64,000 nt of DNA, from positions 39,513 to 103,512 of the forward strand of contig SCQT01000050.1 in the NCBI GenBank assembly GCA_004322015.1, written 5' to 3'. Source of the stretch: Chitinophagaceae bacterium. Lineage in GTDB: Bacteria > Bacteroidota > Bacteroidia > Chitinophagales > Chitinophagaceae. Shown piece after piece: positions 55,754 through 63,375 of this stretch. Each line of letters opens with the position of its first letter. The first letter of the stretch is position 1. Made by a program: the position numbers and the translations under genes. The notes below the pieces were generated by a model, which saw nothing but the letters and a program-made list of their open reading frames with translations, was not told the DNA's origin and searched no databases.

Positions 55754-57088
55754 TTACATTTCCCTGTCGGGATTAAATTGTTCCAGTTCATGAGCCACGG
55801 CTGTCAGAAAAGTAGCGCCGAGCGATCCGTCCACAATGCGGTGATCATAAGACATGGATAAATACATCATGTATCTGATAGCTATAGAATCGCCCTGGGC
55901 TGTTTCAATCACCACCGGACGTTTTTTAATAACCCCCGCAGCCAGTATAGCTACCTGCGGCTGATTGATGATAGGAGTGCCCATTAAACTGCCAAAGGTG
56001 CCGACATTGGTAAAAGTAAAGGTGCCATCCCTTGTATCGTCAGGACTTAACTTATTATTTCGCGCAGCATTTGCAAGGTGATTAACCCTTTTCGTCAATC
56101 CGACAAGGTTCAGCATTTCTGCATTTCTGATCACAGGCACAATGAGATTGCCGGAAGGTAATGCGGTGGCCATTCCTATATTAATATCTTTTTTGATGAT
56201 AATCCTGGAACCATCCACCGAACTGTTGACAAGGGGAAATTTCTTAATACATTTAATGACAGCTTCAATGATCAAAGGAGTGAAGGTGAGCTTTTCACCT
56301 TCTCTTTTTTCAAATTCTTTTTTTATTTTGTTTCTCCAGTTCACCATATTGGTCACATCGGCTTCACTAAAACTGGTTACATGCGGACTGGTGTGTTTGC
56401 TCATGACCATGTGATCGGCAATCAGCTTACGCATACGATCCATTTCAATGACCTCCACATTACCGGCATAATTTAAACCTCCGGAAGTAGCCAATACTTC
56501 TTTACCGGTTTCAGCAGCCTGTTGTTTTACTTCTACAGGCGCCGCCTTTTGAGCAGGCATACTTTTTCTATTCTGCACATAATTCAAAATATCTCTTTTA
56601 GTGACTCTTCCTTCTAATCCGGTTCCGGGGATTTGTTCCAACTCAGCCATGCCGATGCCTTCGTTACGGGCTATCGTGAGCACTAACGGAGAATAAAATC
56701 TGTTATCACCCGCACTCACAGTGGATCCTTCCACAGGCTCTTCATGGACATGCACCGGTGGCTCCTCCCGCTCTTCATGCAATTCCCCCTCTTCTTCGTC
56801 CGGTACCAATAATGGCAAATCTTCGTCTTCACTTTCTGCCTGAACATCCGAAGTATTTATTCTGGCAATGACTGCGCCCACCGGGACTACATCATTTTCT
56901 TTAAAAAGGATTTCTGTGATCTCGCCATCCACAATAGAAGGCACTTCGCTGTCCACTTTATCAGTGGCAATTTCCAATACCGTTTCATCCGTTTTCACGT
57001 GATCACCCGGCTTTTTATTCCAGCGGAGAATAGTGGCTTCCATGATGCTTTCGCCCATCTTAGGCATAGTCATATTAATGATAGACAT
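55754..57088 (-). CDS. 2-oxo acid dehydrogenase dihydrolipoyl acyltransferase (E2)
   Basis: A 444-residue E2 core subunit. One lipoyl domain (about 2-77) carries the lipoylated Lys44 in LEIATDKVDSEVPS. A long acidic linker (about 80-130) and an E3-binding domain (about 132-168: YSPLVLTIARNEGIGMAELE, GRVTKRDIL) follow. The catalytic domain (about 210-440) has the active-site His416 in SYDHRIVDGSLG. It could serve pyruvate, 2-oxoglutarate or branched-chain substrates; the single lipoyl domain and DHRIVDG fit the branched-chain or succinyl type slightly better. No E1 genes are adjacent. It follows cinA by 52 bases. Confidence 0.93.
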   Translation of the reverse strand: MSIINMTMPKMGESIMEATILRWNKKPGDHVKTDETVLEIATDKVDSEVPSIVDGEITEILFKENDVVPVGAVIARINTSDVQAESEDEDLPLLVPDEEEGELHEEREEPPVHVHEEPVEGSTVSAGDNRFYSPLVLTIARNEGIGMAELEQIPGTGLEGRVTKRDILNYVQNRKSMPAQKAAPVEVKQQAAETGKEVLATSGGLNYAGNVEVIEMDRMRKLIADHMVMSKHTSPHVTSFSEADVTNMVNWRNKIKKEFEKREGEKLTFTPLIIEAVIKCIKKFPLVNSSVDGSRIIIKKDINIGMATALPSGNLIVPVIRNAEMLNLVGLTKRVNHLANAARNNKLSPDDTRDGTFTFTNVGTFGSLMGTPIINQPQVAILAAGVIKKRPVVIETAQGDSIAIRYMMYLSMSYDHRIVDGSLGATFLTAVAHELEQFNPDREM

Positions 57089-57140
57089 AGAGAATTTTTA
57101 TCCTTTGAAATTTATAATTCACAAATGTAAGGAAATGAAG

Positions 57141-58403
57141 TCAAACCCTCTTATTCTCGTCTATAATAGCTTCCCCCAGCATCCTCAAAGCATAATTGGC
57201 GGTTATTTCCGTATTACGGCTACGACCGTAACGCAGATGATATAGATGAGTACGGATTTTATCCGCTGCACCTGCTGCTATCCATACTGTTCCTACCGGT
57301 TTATCAGGTGTCCCTCCCTCAGGTCCCATTATTCCCGAAACCGCCACTGCCAGATCCGTATGAAGCAAAGTATTGACTCCTTTTACCATCGCAATGACTG
57401 TTTCTTCACTGACTGCTCCGTATCTCTCTAAAATCTCCGCAGGCACGTTCAGTATTCTTTCCTTTACCTCATTGGCATAACTGACTACTGAACCCTTGTA
57501 ATAGGCAGAACTCCCCGGGACAGAAGTGATCTTGCTGGCAATCAATCCGCCGGTACAGCTTTCTGCAGTAGAAATGGTCAGATGATTTTTCTTCAGTAAC
57601 TCACCTATCCAGCCCTCTAAAGAAACATCGTCTTCAATGACGGCAATATCCGGTAAAATATCTTTCATTACCACATAATATTGATCTAATTCATGCGCGA
57701 GTACCTGCTGTGTATCTCCCAAGACAGTCAGACGCAGCTTCAACAATCCATTGCCCGGTAAATAAGCTAATTTGATATTATCCGGTAAACTTTTTTCAAA
57801 CGAAATCAATCGTTCTGCCACCTGGGACTCCCCTAATCCCATTGTTATCAAAGTGCGATGAAGAATTACCGGTAAGGTAAAATGCGTTTTTAATTCCGGT
57901 AATATCCGGTCAGTCATGATTCCCTGCATTTCATGGGGCACCCCCGGCATAGAAACATATATCACATGATTTGACTGAAACCACATACCCGGCGCAGTGC
58001 CGTAATCATTGGGAACGACCGTGCAACAATCCGGTACCAATGCCTGGCGAAGATTACTTTCCAACATCGGGAAGTTTCTGGAAGAAAACATCTTCTTCAC
58101 GCGTTCCAGCGTTTTCGGATCTTCTCTCAATGAACAATGGAAATACTCACACAGCACTTTTTTGGTGATATCATCATTAGTGGGCCCCAGCCCCCCTGTT
58201 ATCAGAACAAGATCTGCATGGTCACTTTCATAATGCAACGCGTCTAAAATTTCTTCCCGTACATCCCCCACCGCTAAGCGGTGGCACACCCAGATCCCCA
58301 TGTGGTTCAACCGCTGGGCAATCCATGCAGAATTGGTATCCACCGTTTGCCCGATCAGTAATTCATCGCCAATGGTTATAACAGATGCAAAAATCCTTTT
58401 CAT
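57141..58403 (-). CDS. cinA: CinA family protein (nicotinamide-nucleotide amidase)
   Basis: A 420-residue two-domain CinA. The N-terminal MoCF-like domain (about 5-170) has GDELLIGQTVDTNSAWIAQ, GGLGPTNDDITKK and SMPGVPHEMQGIM; in other species it hydrolyses ADP-ribose. The C-terminal amidase (about 255-415) has STAESCTGGLIASKIT and VAVSGIMGPEGGTPDKPVG and converts NMN to NaMN. The two together serve pyridine-nucleotide recycling. The gene starts 6 bases after the unknown membrane protein and leads into the E2 gene. Confidence 0.95.
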   Translation of the reverse strand: MKRIFASVITIGDELLIGQTVDTNSAWIAQRLNHMGIWVCHRLAVGDVREEILDALHYESDHADLVLITGGLGPTNDDITKKVLCEYFHCSLREDPKTLERVKKMFSSRNFPMLESNLRQALVPDCCTVVPNDYGTAPGMWFQSNHVIYVSMPGVPHEMQGIMTDRILPELKTHFTLPVILHRTLITMGLGESQVAERLISFEKSLPDNIKLAYLPGNGLLKLRLTVLGDTQQVLAHELDQYYVVMKDILPDIAVIEDDVSLEGWIGELLKKNHLTISTAESCTGGLIASKITSVPGSSAYYKGSVVSYANEVKERILNVPAEILERYGAVSEETVIAMVKGVNTLLHTDLAVAVSGIMGPEGGTPDKPVGTVWIAAGAADKIRTHLYHLRYGRSRNTEITANYALRMLGEAIIDENKRV

Positions 58404-58409
58404 CTTATC

Positions 58410-59090
58410 TTAATTCTTTAGTTCAGGTTGATTCTTCCGTAAAATATATAACCGGTAAATACCGGAAAAGATCACCATTTCCCCCAAAATAAAAAGCCAC
58501 CATAAATAGTGGGAGGGAACATAGTCCGGATTATTACCGTTAAAAGCAGATAAATGACGGAGAGGGTCCTCGCAAAAAGAGGCAATCACCATCAGAGACC
58601 CGGCAATGAGGCGGATCAAAGACTGAGAAGGCAGCTTAATACTGCCGTATTTCTTTTCCATCTTTAAAATGATCCCTGCAAAAATGATCATGGAAAGCGA
58701 CAATAGGCAGGGCGCCAGCACCGGTCCTACCCATATAACAGGTAACAGGAAGAGGATGTCCCAGGTCATTAGGTCTGGCGGCCATCCCAGAATAATTTTT
58801 AAAAAGATATAATAAAAAATATCCCATACACCGAAAGCTATAAGAAAAAATGCGAAACGCTGCATCCGGGATCTTCCGCTCAGAACACCGACGCCCACCA
58901 GCATCATTAGCGTGGCCGCTTCGCGGAAAAGCTCCACCCCTATATCGCGCGTATGGATAGACTTTAATGGAAAAACAAATCCACCGGGATAATAAATTTC
59001 TCGCAAATACACTACCACCGCCGATTCCAGGAATCCCATTGCCATGCTGAAGATGATCACCCAGATAATGGTATGACGGAGATATTTCAT
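58410..59090 (-). CDS. Conserved integral membrane protein, unknown function
   Basis: A 226-residue membrane protein with about six helices (about 6-24, 54-72, 76-98, 105-140, 160-175, 194-218). It has no catalytic motif I can name. Conserved-looking loops are ESAVVVYLREIYYPGGF after TM1 and FCEDPLRHLSAFNGNNPDYV before the last helix. The early acidic Glu-Ser-Ala and the periplasmic-side Trp/Pro residues recall small conserved Bacteroidota membrane proteins. It is translated 6 bases before cinA in the same operon, but a functional link is unproven. Confidence 0.75.
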   Translation of the reverse strand: MKYLRHTIIWVIIFSMAMGFLESAVVVYLREIYYPGGFVFPLKSIHTRDIGVELFREAATLMMLVGVGVLSGRSRMQRFAFFLIAFGVWDIFYYIFLKIILGWPPDLMTWDILFLLPVIWVGPVLAPCLLSLSMIIFAGIILKMEKKYGSIKLPSQSLIRLIAGSLMVIASFCEDPLRHLSAFNGNNPDYVPSHYLWWLFILGEMVIFSGIYRLYILRKNQPELKN

Positions 59091-59183
59091 GAGAAATTAA
59101 TTGCAGTAAATAGGTAAATAAAGTTTCTCGGGATTGGAATAAACGCTGAAGTAACAGTTGCCTGTTTTATCAGTGTAAAAGAG

Positions 59184-59257
59184 TGGAGATTACCGGAATC
59201 GAACCGGTGACCTTTTGCATGCCATGCAAACGCTCTAGCCAGCTGAGCTAAACCCCC
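59184..59257 (-). tRNA. tRNA-Ala, anticodon GGC
   Basis: A 74-base tRNA on the minus strand with all four arms. The acceptor stem GGGGGTT/AATCTCC contains the G3-U70 pair that defines alanine tRNA. The D arm is GCTC...GAGC. The anticodon stem TTTGC/GCAAA encloses ATGGCAT with GGC at 34-36, reading GCC/GCU codons. The T arm is ACCGG-TTCGATT-CCGGT with discriminator A73. CCA is not encoded. A TATATTTG box lies just upstream. AACAG-GCAA-CTGTT downstream (59153-59166) may end the transcript. Confidence 0.95.
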
Positions 59258-59267
59258 ATCAAAGCCG

Positions 59268-59275
59268 CAAATATA
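59268..59275 (-). promoter_or_regulatory. -7 box of tRNA-Ala
   Basis: The minus strand reads TATATTTG (TAnnTTTG) and ends 10 bases before the mature tRNA 5' end, leaving a short leader for RNase P. Confidence 0.6.
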
Positions 59276-59382
59276 AACCTTTACGGAATAATACATTTCA
59301 GTAATTTTACCGATAAGCCTATCTTTATGCTTCCAAAGTTTCAGGCTTTCATCTTTAAACTTTTGCCTTTTATCTTTTCAAT

Positions 59383-60033
59383 ATGGTCATCAATCTGAGT
59401 GAACATTATTCAATCCTCTGTGACTGGCTTGCTGAGATCAGGGATGTGGAAGTGCAAAAGGACCCTCTGAGGTTTCGGCATAACATGGAACGGATCGGAG
59501 AAATAGCCGCCTATGAGATCAGCAGGCATTTAGCTTTTTCTGAAAAAAACATTCAAACCCCTCTCGGAACAGCCAAATGCAAAATCCTCACTAAACAGCC
59601 GGTCTTAGCCACCATTTTGCGTGCCGGCATCCCTTTGCATACGGGGTTAAACCGCTTTTTTGATCATGCCGGACATGCCTTTGCAGGTGCTTTTCGAGAG
59701 CATCGTCCCGATGGCTCTTTTGAAATTAACTTAGGTTATCTGTCATGCCCTCCTCTGGACGAAAGTCATCTGATCCTTGCCGACCCGATGCTGGCCACCG
59801 GCGCCTCCTTAGTAAAGACTTTAGATCATTTATTAAAATACGGACGGCCCAATCGCATAGATGTGGTATCGGTAATAGCAGCAACCGATGGTATCCGGAA
59901 AGTGCAGGATGCTTACCCTGAAGTGTCAATATGGGCCGGTGATATTGACCGGAAACTAAATGAGAAAGGATATATTATTCCGGGGCTTGGAGATGCAGGC
60001 GACCTGGCGTATGGAAGTAAAAAACAGCAGTAA
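59383..60033 (+). CDS. upp: Uracil phosphoribosyltransferase
   Basis: A 216-residue salvage enzyme that makes UMP from uracil and PRPP. The PRPP-binding loop LILADPMLATGASLVKTLDHL (about 128-148) is clear. The early TILRAGIPLHTGLNRFFDHA segment and the C-terminal uracil-binding region (YIIPGLGDAGDLAYG) are also clear. The length fits Bacteroidota Upp. It is monocistronic and converges with the TonB_C gene across a symmetrical terminator. Confidence 0.95.
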   Translation: MVINLSEHYSILCDWLAEIRDVEVQKDPLRFRHNMERIGEIAAYEISRHLAFSEKNIQTPLGTAKCKILTKQPVLATILRAGIPLHTGLNRFFDHAGHAFAGAFREHRPDGSFEINLGYLSCPPLDESHLILADPMLATGASLVKTLDHLLKYGRPNRIDVVSVIAATDGIRKVQDAYPEVSIWAGDIDRKLNEKGYIIPGLGDAGDLAYGSKKQQ

Positions 60034-60057
60034 TATTTTTAAAGGGCTTTAAATGTC

Positions 60058-60085
60058 AAAGGGATAACGATATCGCTATCCTTTT
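60058..60085. terminator. Bidirectional terminator between upp and TonB_C gene
   Basis: AAAGGGATAACGAT pairs with ATCGCTATCCTTTT nearly perfectly around the central ATATC. The A-run at one end and T-run at the other suit both convergent transcripts. Confidence 0.7.
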
Positions 60086-60115
60086 CTAATGTATCAACCA
60101 AAAACCAAACGACAT

Positions 60116-60619
60116 TTATTGTAAAACATACCTGACCGGCAAAGCATACCGCACATTTACCTTTACTCCTTCCTGGCTGCCGGGTATCCATTTGGGTATA
60201 TTTTGCACTACATTTATGGATTCCTGCTCCAAACCTCCACCCAGGTGTTTTCCCGGTATCTTGAAATCGCTCAGGCTGCCATCCCTGTTAACAATAAACT
60301 GAACAACCACAGTCCCGGATATTCCCTTTTCCCTGGCATCCTTTGGATAACTAATATGATCATGCAAATACTGCATCAGCGCAGTTTCACCTCCGGGAAA
60401 GGAGGGCATCTGCTCCACAAAAGTGAAGACCTGGTGTGGGTTATACACATCTGTTATCCTTGCTTGCGGTTTCTTTTGAGGCGGAGGTGGTGGCATGATC
60501 TTCGCCCATGCGTCTTTTTGTGATGGTTGAACGACTCCGTTATTCCGGCAACTGCTCCATAAGAAGCAGCCGCACATGGCTCCTAATAAGAAGCTCATTT
60601 TTAAAATGGATCTTTTCAT
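60116..60619 (-). CDS. TonB C-terminal domain protein, probable lipoprotein
   Basis: A 167-residue protein with a signal peptide and a Cys at position 24 (LWSSC), so a probable lipoprotein. A proline-rich stretch (IMPPPPPQKKP, about 41-51) is followed by one TonB_C domain (about 64-167: VFTFVEQMPSFPGGETALMQ, YPKDAREKGISGTVVVQF, HLGGGLEQESINVV, LPVRYVLQ). The domain closely repeats the two copies in the M56 protein encoded just upstream. There is no TonB-type inner-membrane anchor, so it is unlikely to energise receptors. It probably binds a partner or peptidoglycan in the periplasm. Confidence 0.85.
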   Translation of the reverse strand: MKRSILKMSFLLGAMCGCFLWSSCRNNGVVQPSQKDAWAKIMPPPPPQKKPQARITDVYNPHQVFTFVEQMPSFPGGETALMQYLHDHISYPKDAREKGISGTVVVQFIVNRDGSLSDFKIPGKHLGGGLEQESINVVQNIPKWIPGSQEGVKVNVRYALPVRYVLQ

Positions 60620-60625
60620 GATAAA

Positions 60626-60814
60626 TTATATTGATGATTTATAAAAAATAGATAACGCTCTGTTCATGGCAGTATAAACCGCACAGGCAATAAATACTGA
60701 ACCGGCACGCATTTTCCGTTTTGCTGTCTCCGGACCTAAGCTAAAAGCTATACTGAAAGGAAATAACGAGAGGCATAAGACGACCGGGATCATTTTCTCA
60801 AGCCTTTTCAGCAT
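60626..60814 (-). CDS. Possible small membrane peptide, 62 residues
   Basis: A short frame between the M56/TonB_C gene and the TonB_C lipoprotein gene, ending 6 bases before the latter. It encodes one or two hydrophobic stretches (IPVVLCLSLFPFSIAF, AGSVFIACAVYTAM) with basic residues between. No homologue is recognised. It may be a real small membrane protein, translationally linked to the next gene, or chance. A candidate BlaI-like dyad (60855-60868) lies upstream. Confidence 0.35.
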   Translation of the reverse strand: MLKRLEKMIPVVLCLSLFPFSIAFSLGPETAKRKMRAGSVFIACAVYTAMNRALSIFYKSSI

Positions 60815-60854
60815 GTTTTTCTGCTTTTTAATAATTTATTATATTAGTTTATAA

Positions 60855-60868
60855 ACTATAAATATAGT
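60855..60868. promoter_or_regulatory. Second candidate BlaI-family operator
   Basis: ACTA-N6-TAGT, an inverted repeat with the same arm spacing as the dyad in the blaI promoter. On the minus strand it overlaps TATATTTA, one base from a -7 box, 40 bases before the 62-residue frame. An adjoining perfect 14-base palindrome, TAGTTTATAAACTA, is at 60845-60858. Confidence 0.4.
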
Positions 60869-60876
60869 ATATTTTG

Positions 60877-60901
60877 GGATAAAAAAATAATTTTTTTATC
60901 C
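60877..60901. terminator. Perfect palindrome after the M56 gene
   Basis: GGATAAAAAAAT and ATTTTTTTATCC flank one central base. The hairpin lies 8 bases after the M56/TonB_C stop. It is AT-rich but has a T-run in the minus-strand direction, so it plausibly ends the blaI-M56 transcript. Confidence 0.55.
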
Positions 60902-60908
60902 TTCTTTG

Positions 60909-62792
60909 TTATTGTAAAACGAATCTTATAGGCAGAGAATACTGCACTGCTACTTTTTGACCATTCTGGACTCCCGCATTCCAATCGGGCATAGTTTTTA
61001 CTACCCGGACAGCTTCCTGCTCCAATCCGCCGCCTAACCACCTCCCCACAGTAGTAATATTTCTTAAATGTCCGTCAGGGTCAATGATGAACTGTACTAC
61101 CACAGTCCCCCTGATGCCATCTTCCCTGGCAACTGTTGGATAATGGATATGATCATGGAGGTATTTCATCAAAGTCTCTTCTCCGCCGGGAAATGAAGGC
61201 ATTTGTTCCACAAACGTGAAAACTTTATGAGCAGTATTGCTTATGTTTACGCTCGGAGTCCGGGAAGGAGGGGGTGGTGGAGCGGGCATATTCTTAAAAG
61301 CTGTCCTATCTGCTTGATCATCATCGCCTTGCAGCACAAACCGCACCGGAAGGGAATATTGTACCGTAACATATTTGCCATTCTGCTTTCCTGCAATCCA
61401 GTCAGGCATAGTTTTTACTACCCGGATAGCTTCCTGCTCTAACCCGCCGCCTAACCGATTTCCTACCGTGGTAACATGACTTAAATGCCCGCCCGGATTT
61501 ACATTGAATTGAACCACCACCGTTCCCTGTATCCCGTTTTCACGGGCCGCAGCCGGATAGCGCACATTGCCGGAAAGATATTTCATCAGGGTCTCCTCCC
61601 CTCCGGGAAATGAAGGCATCTGCTCAACGAATGTAAATACTTTGGCAGGTTCAATTCCCGCATCTTCGATCTTAGAATCACGGATGCCATTTAACAAACG
61701 GACTGTTATCTCTTTTAATACCGGCGGCAGAGGTTGTAGAAGGTGTACACCTGCTGATCGAACTACTTCTTCTCTCGCATCCCGCCCTGCTGATTCAGCA
61801 TTTTTTTGAGACTGCAGGTGAATTTCTGCAGGAGCGATCGTCTTTTGGATTGTAGAAGTAAATGCATGGATTGAAGAGGGCCCGGTACCTGCCTGGCTTT
61901 GCAAAAAAATAAAAATCAGCGCTACCGATAATATCAAAGGAATGGCCATTACCCGCTTAATGTAAGTAAAACGCGGTTCATTATTTCTTACGAGCATCCG
62001 TACACGACGGGTCAGTTGTTTTTGAAAAAAATAACTTGCCACTCCGATATGATTTGTTCGCAGACATTGTTTGACCAATAAAGTGGCATAATCCTGCGGA
62101 GAGAAGTAACCGGAAAATTCGACTCCGGAGTCATGATGACATGCTCTCCGGTCCGCAATAAATTCGTGAATAAGGTGTAATTCTTTCCGGATAAGATGAA
62201 AAAAAGGGTTTATCCAAAAAACGGCAAGGATTATTTCCATCAACAACTTATCCACTGAATGTTTTTCCCTTACATGTGCCAGTTCATGCCTGAAAATATG
62301 GCTCCCTTCAGGTGTCTCCATGGCAAGCAGGTCATTCCAGAAAATAAAACGAAAGAAAGAAAAAGGGCTTTCTATCTTGGGATGCCTGATTAAGGTAAAA
62401 ACGGGAAATTTCTGCTTTTCACCCTGGCGGATGCGTCTTCGGATCTTTAACATGCCGGCAATGACACCACCGGCAATTACGATCGAAATAAGCAGGTAAA
62501 AGACGAGGAGCCAGGTAGTCCAGTCCCAGCTTGCGGGAACAGACACATGAGAAGATGCAGTGACGGTAAAACCCTGTAATTCAACTGCATATATGCGTTG
62601 GGAGCCGCTATAACCTGAAAAAAGCGCCGACCACTTTGCAAAAGGCAGCGCCAGGGATATCAAGGCGCTCAGGATCAGGTAATAGCGGTTCCATTCATGA
62701 AAGCGCCCATTCCGGAGTACGAAATAATAATATCCGAACAGAAATCCCGAAATGATAATGACTTTCAACGCATATATGGAAAATGGGATCAT
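60909..62792 (-). CDS. BlaR1-like M56 metalloprotease fused to two TonB_C domains
   Basis: A 627-residue inner-membrane sensor-protease. Helices lie at about 5-23, 35-52 and 92-113, with a last one at 281-299. The cytoplasmic gluzincin site is His169-Glu170-x-x-His173 in IFRHELAHVREKH, with IHEFIADRRA supplying the third zinc ligand. After the fourth helix the periplasmic part holds two nearly identical TonB_C domains (385-488 and 524-627) joined by a proline-rich linker, in place of the penicillin-binding domain of BlaR1. It overlaps its BlaI-type repressor gene by 4 bases (ATGA). It probably cleaves the repressor when the TonB_C part senses a periplasmic signal. The ligand is unknown. Confidence 0.9.
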   Translation of the reverse strand: MIPFSIYALKVIIISGFLFGYYYFVLRNGRFHEWNRYYLILSALISLALPFAKWSALFSGYSGSQRIYAVELQGFTVTASSHVSVPASWDWTTWLLVFYLLISIVIAGGVIAGMLKIRRRIRQGEKQKFPVFTLIRHPKIESPFSFFRFIFWNDLLAMETPEGSHIFRHELAHVREKHSVDKLLMEIILAVFWINPFFHLIRKELHLIHEFIADRRACHHDSGVEFSGYFSPQDYATLLVKQCLRTNHIGVASYFFQKQLTRRVRMLVRNNEPRFTYIKRVMAIPLILSVALIFIFLQSQAGTGPSSIHAFTSTIQKTIAPAEIHLQSQKNAESAGRDAREEVVRSAGVHLLQPLPPVLKEITVRLLNGIRDSKIEDAGIEPAKVFTFVEQMPSFPGGEETLMKYLSGNVRYPAAARENGIQGTVVVQFNVNPGGHLSHVTTVGNRLGGGLEQEAIRVVKTMPDWIAGKQNGKYVTVQYSLPVRFVLQGDDDQADRTAFKNMPAPPPPPSRTPSVNISNTAHKVFTFVEQMPSFPGGEETLMKYLHDHIHYPTVAREDGIRGTVVVQFIIDPDGHLRNITTVGRWLGGGLEQEAVRVVKTMPDWNAGVQNGQKVAVQYSLPIRFVLQ

Positions 62793-63160
62793 TTTCCACC
62801 TTTTTTGGACTTTTTGATCTCCTTAATAGCTTCTTCCACTTCCTGTATATTCACATCTTTTTGCCTCGCAAAATAAGATACCATATTCGCAAAAGAACCA
62901 TCGAAATACCCCTTGAGATATTTTTTCATGGTACGTTTGGAATATTCATCCTTGCTGACAGTGGGGTAATACTGGTACGATCTTCCATAAGCCTTATAGC
63001 TTACAAATCCCTTCTCAACCAGTATCCCGATAATGGTGGAAACGGTGTTGTAGTGAGGTTTGGGATTAGGCAATCCTTCGATGATCTCCTTCACGAATGC
63101 CTTTTTCAGGTTCCAAAGGGATTGCATGATTTCTTCTTCCGCCCTTGTTAATGATTTCAT
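62789..63160 (-). CDS. BlaI/MecI/CopY family repressor
   Basis: A 123-residue winged-helix repressor. The DNA-binding domain (about 1-75) has LTRAEEEIMQSLWNLKKAFV, HYNTVSTIIGILVEKGFV and YKAYGRSYQYYPTVSKDEY. A C-terminal helical dimerisation segment (about 80-120) holds the site normally cut by BlaR1-type proteases. The tail is Lys-rich. It is the first gene of the operon with the M56 protease. Its own promoter contains a dyad in the -7/-33 spacer, so autorepression is likely. Confidence 0.93.
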   Translation of the reverse strand: MKSLTRAEEEIMQSLWNLKKAFVKEIIEGLPNPKPHYNTVSTIIGILVEKGFVSYKAYGRSYQYYPTVSKDEYSKRTMKKYLKGYFDGSFANMVSYFARQKDVNIQEVEEAIKEIKKSKKGGK

Positions 63161-63206
63161 AGTACATTAAAGTTTTAAAATGATTAATAAAAAGTGTGTT
63201 TCAGCA

Positions 63207-63237
63207 CAAATATAAAACTAATTCGTTAGGAAGCAAA
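63207..63237 (-). promoter_or_regulatory. Promoter of the blaI-M56 operon with embedded operator
   Basis: The minus strand has TTTG (63234-63237), a 19-base spacer and TATATTTG (63207-63214). CTAA-TTCG-TTAG (63218-63229) is an inverted repeat centred in the spacer. In wider form it reads ACTA-N6-TAGG (63217-63230). A repressor bound there would block RNA polymerase. Confidence 0.7.
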
Positions 63238-63356
63238 TTTTTTTTTAGACACTGTCTCAAAGCCATAGTCATCCCTAAAGATTTTGAATTTCCCGGCATT
63301 TCCCGGCGAAAGCCAAAACCCGCCATATAATATGCGGAATTAGCTGCCTGAATGCT

Positions 63357-63364
63357 TATCTTTG
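63357..63364 (+). promoter_or_regulatory. -7 box of ftsK
   Basis: TATCTTTG lies 11 bases before the ATG at 63376, implying a very short leader. Confidence 0.5.
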
Positions 63365-63375
63365 CTCTTCAAATT

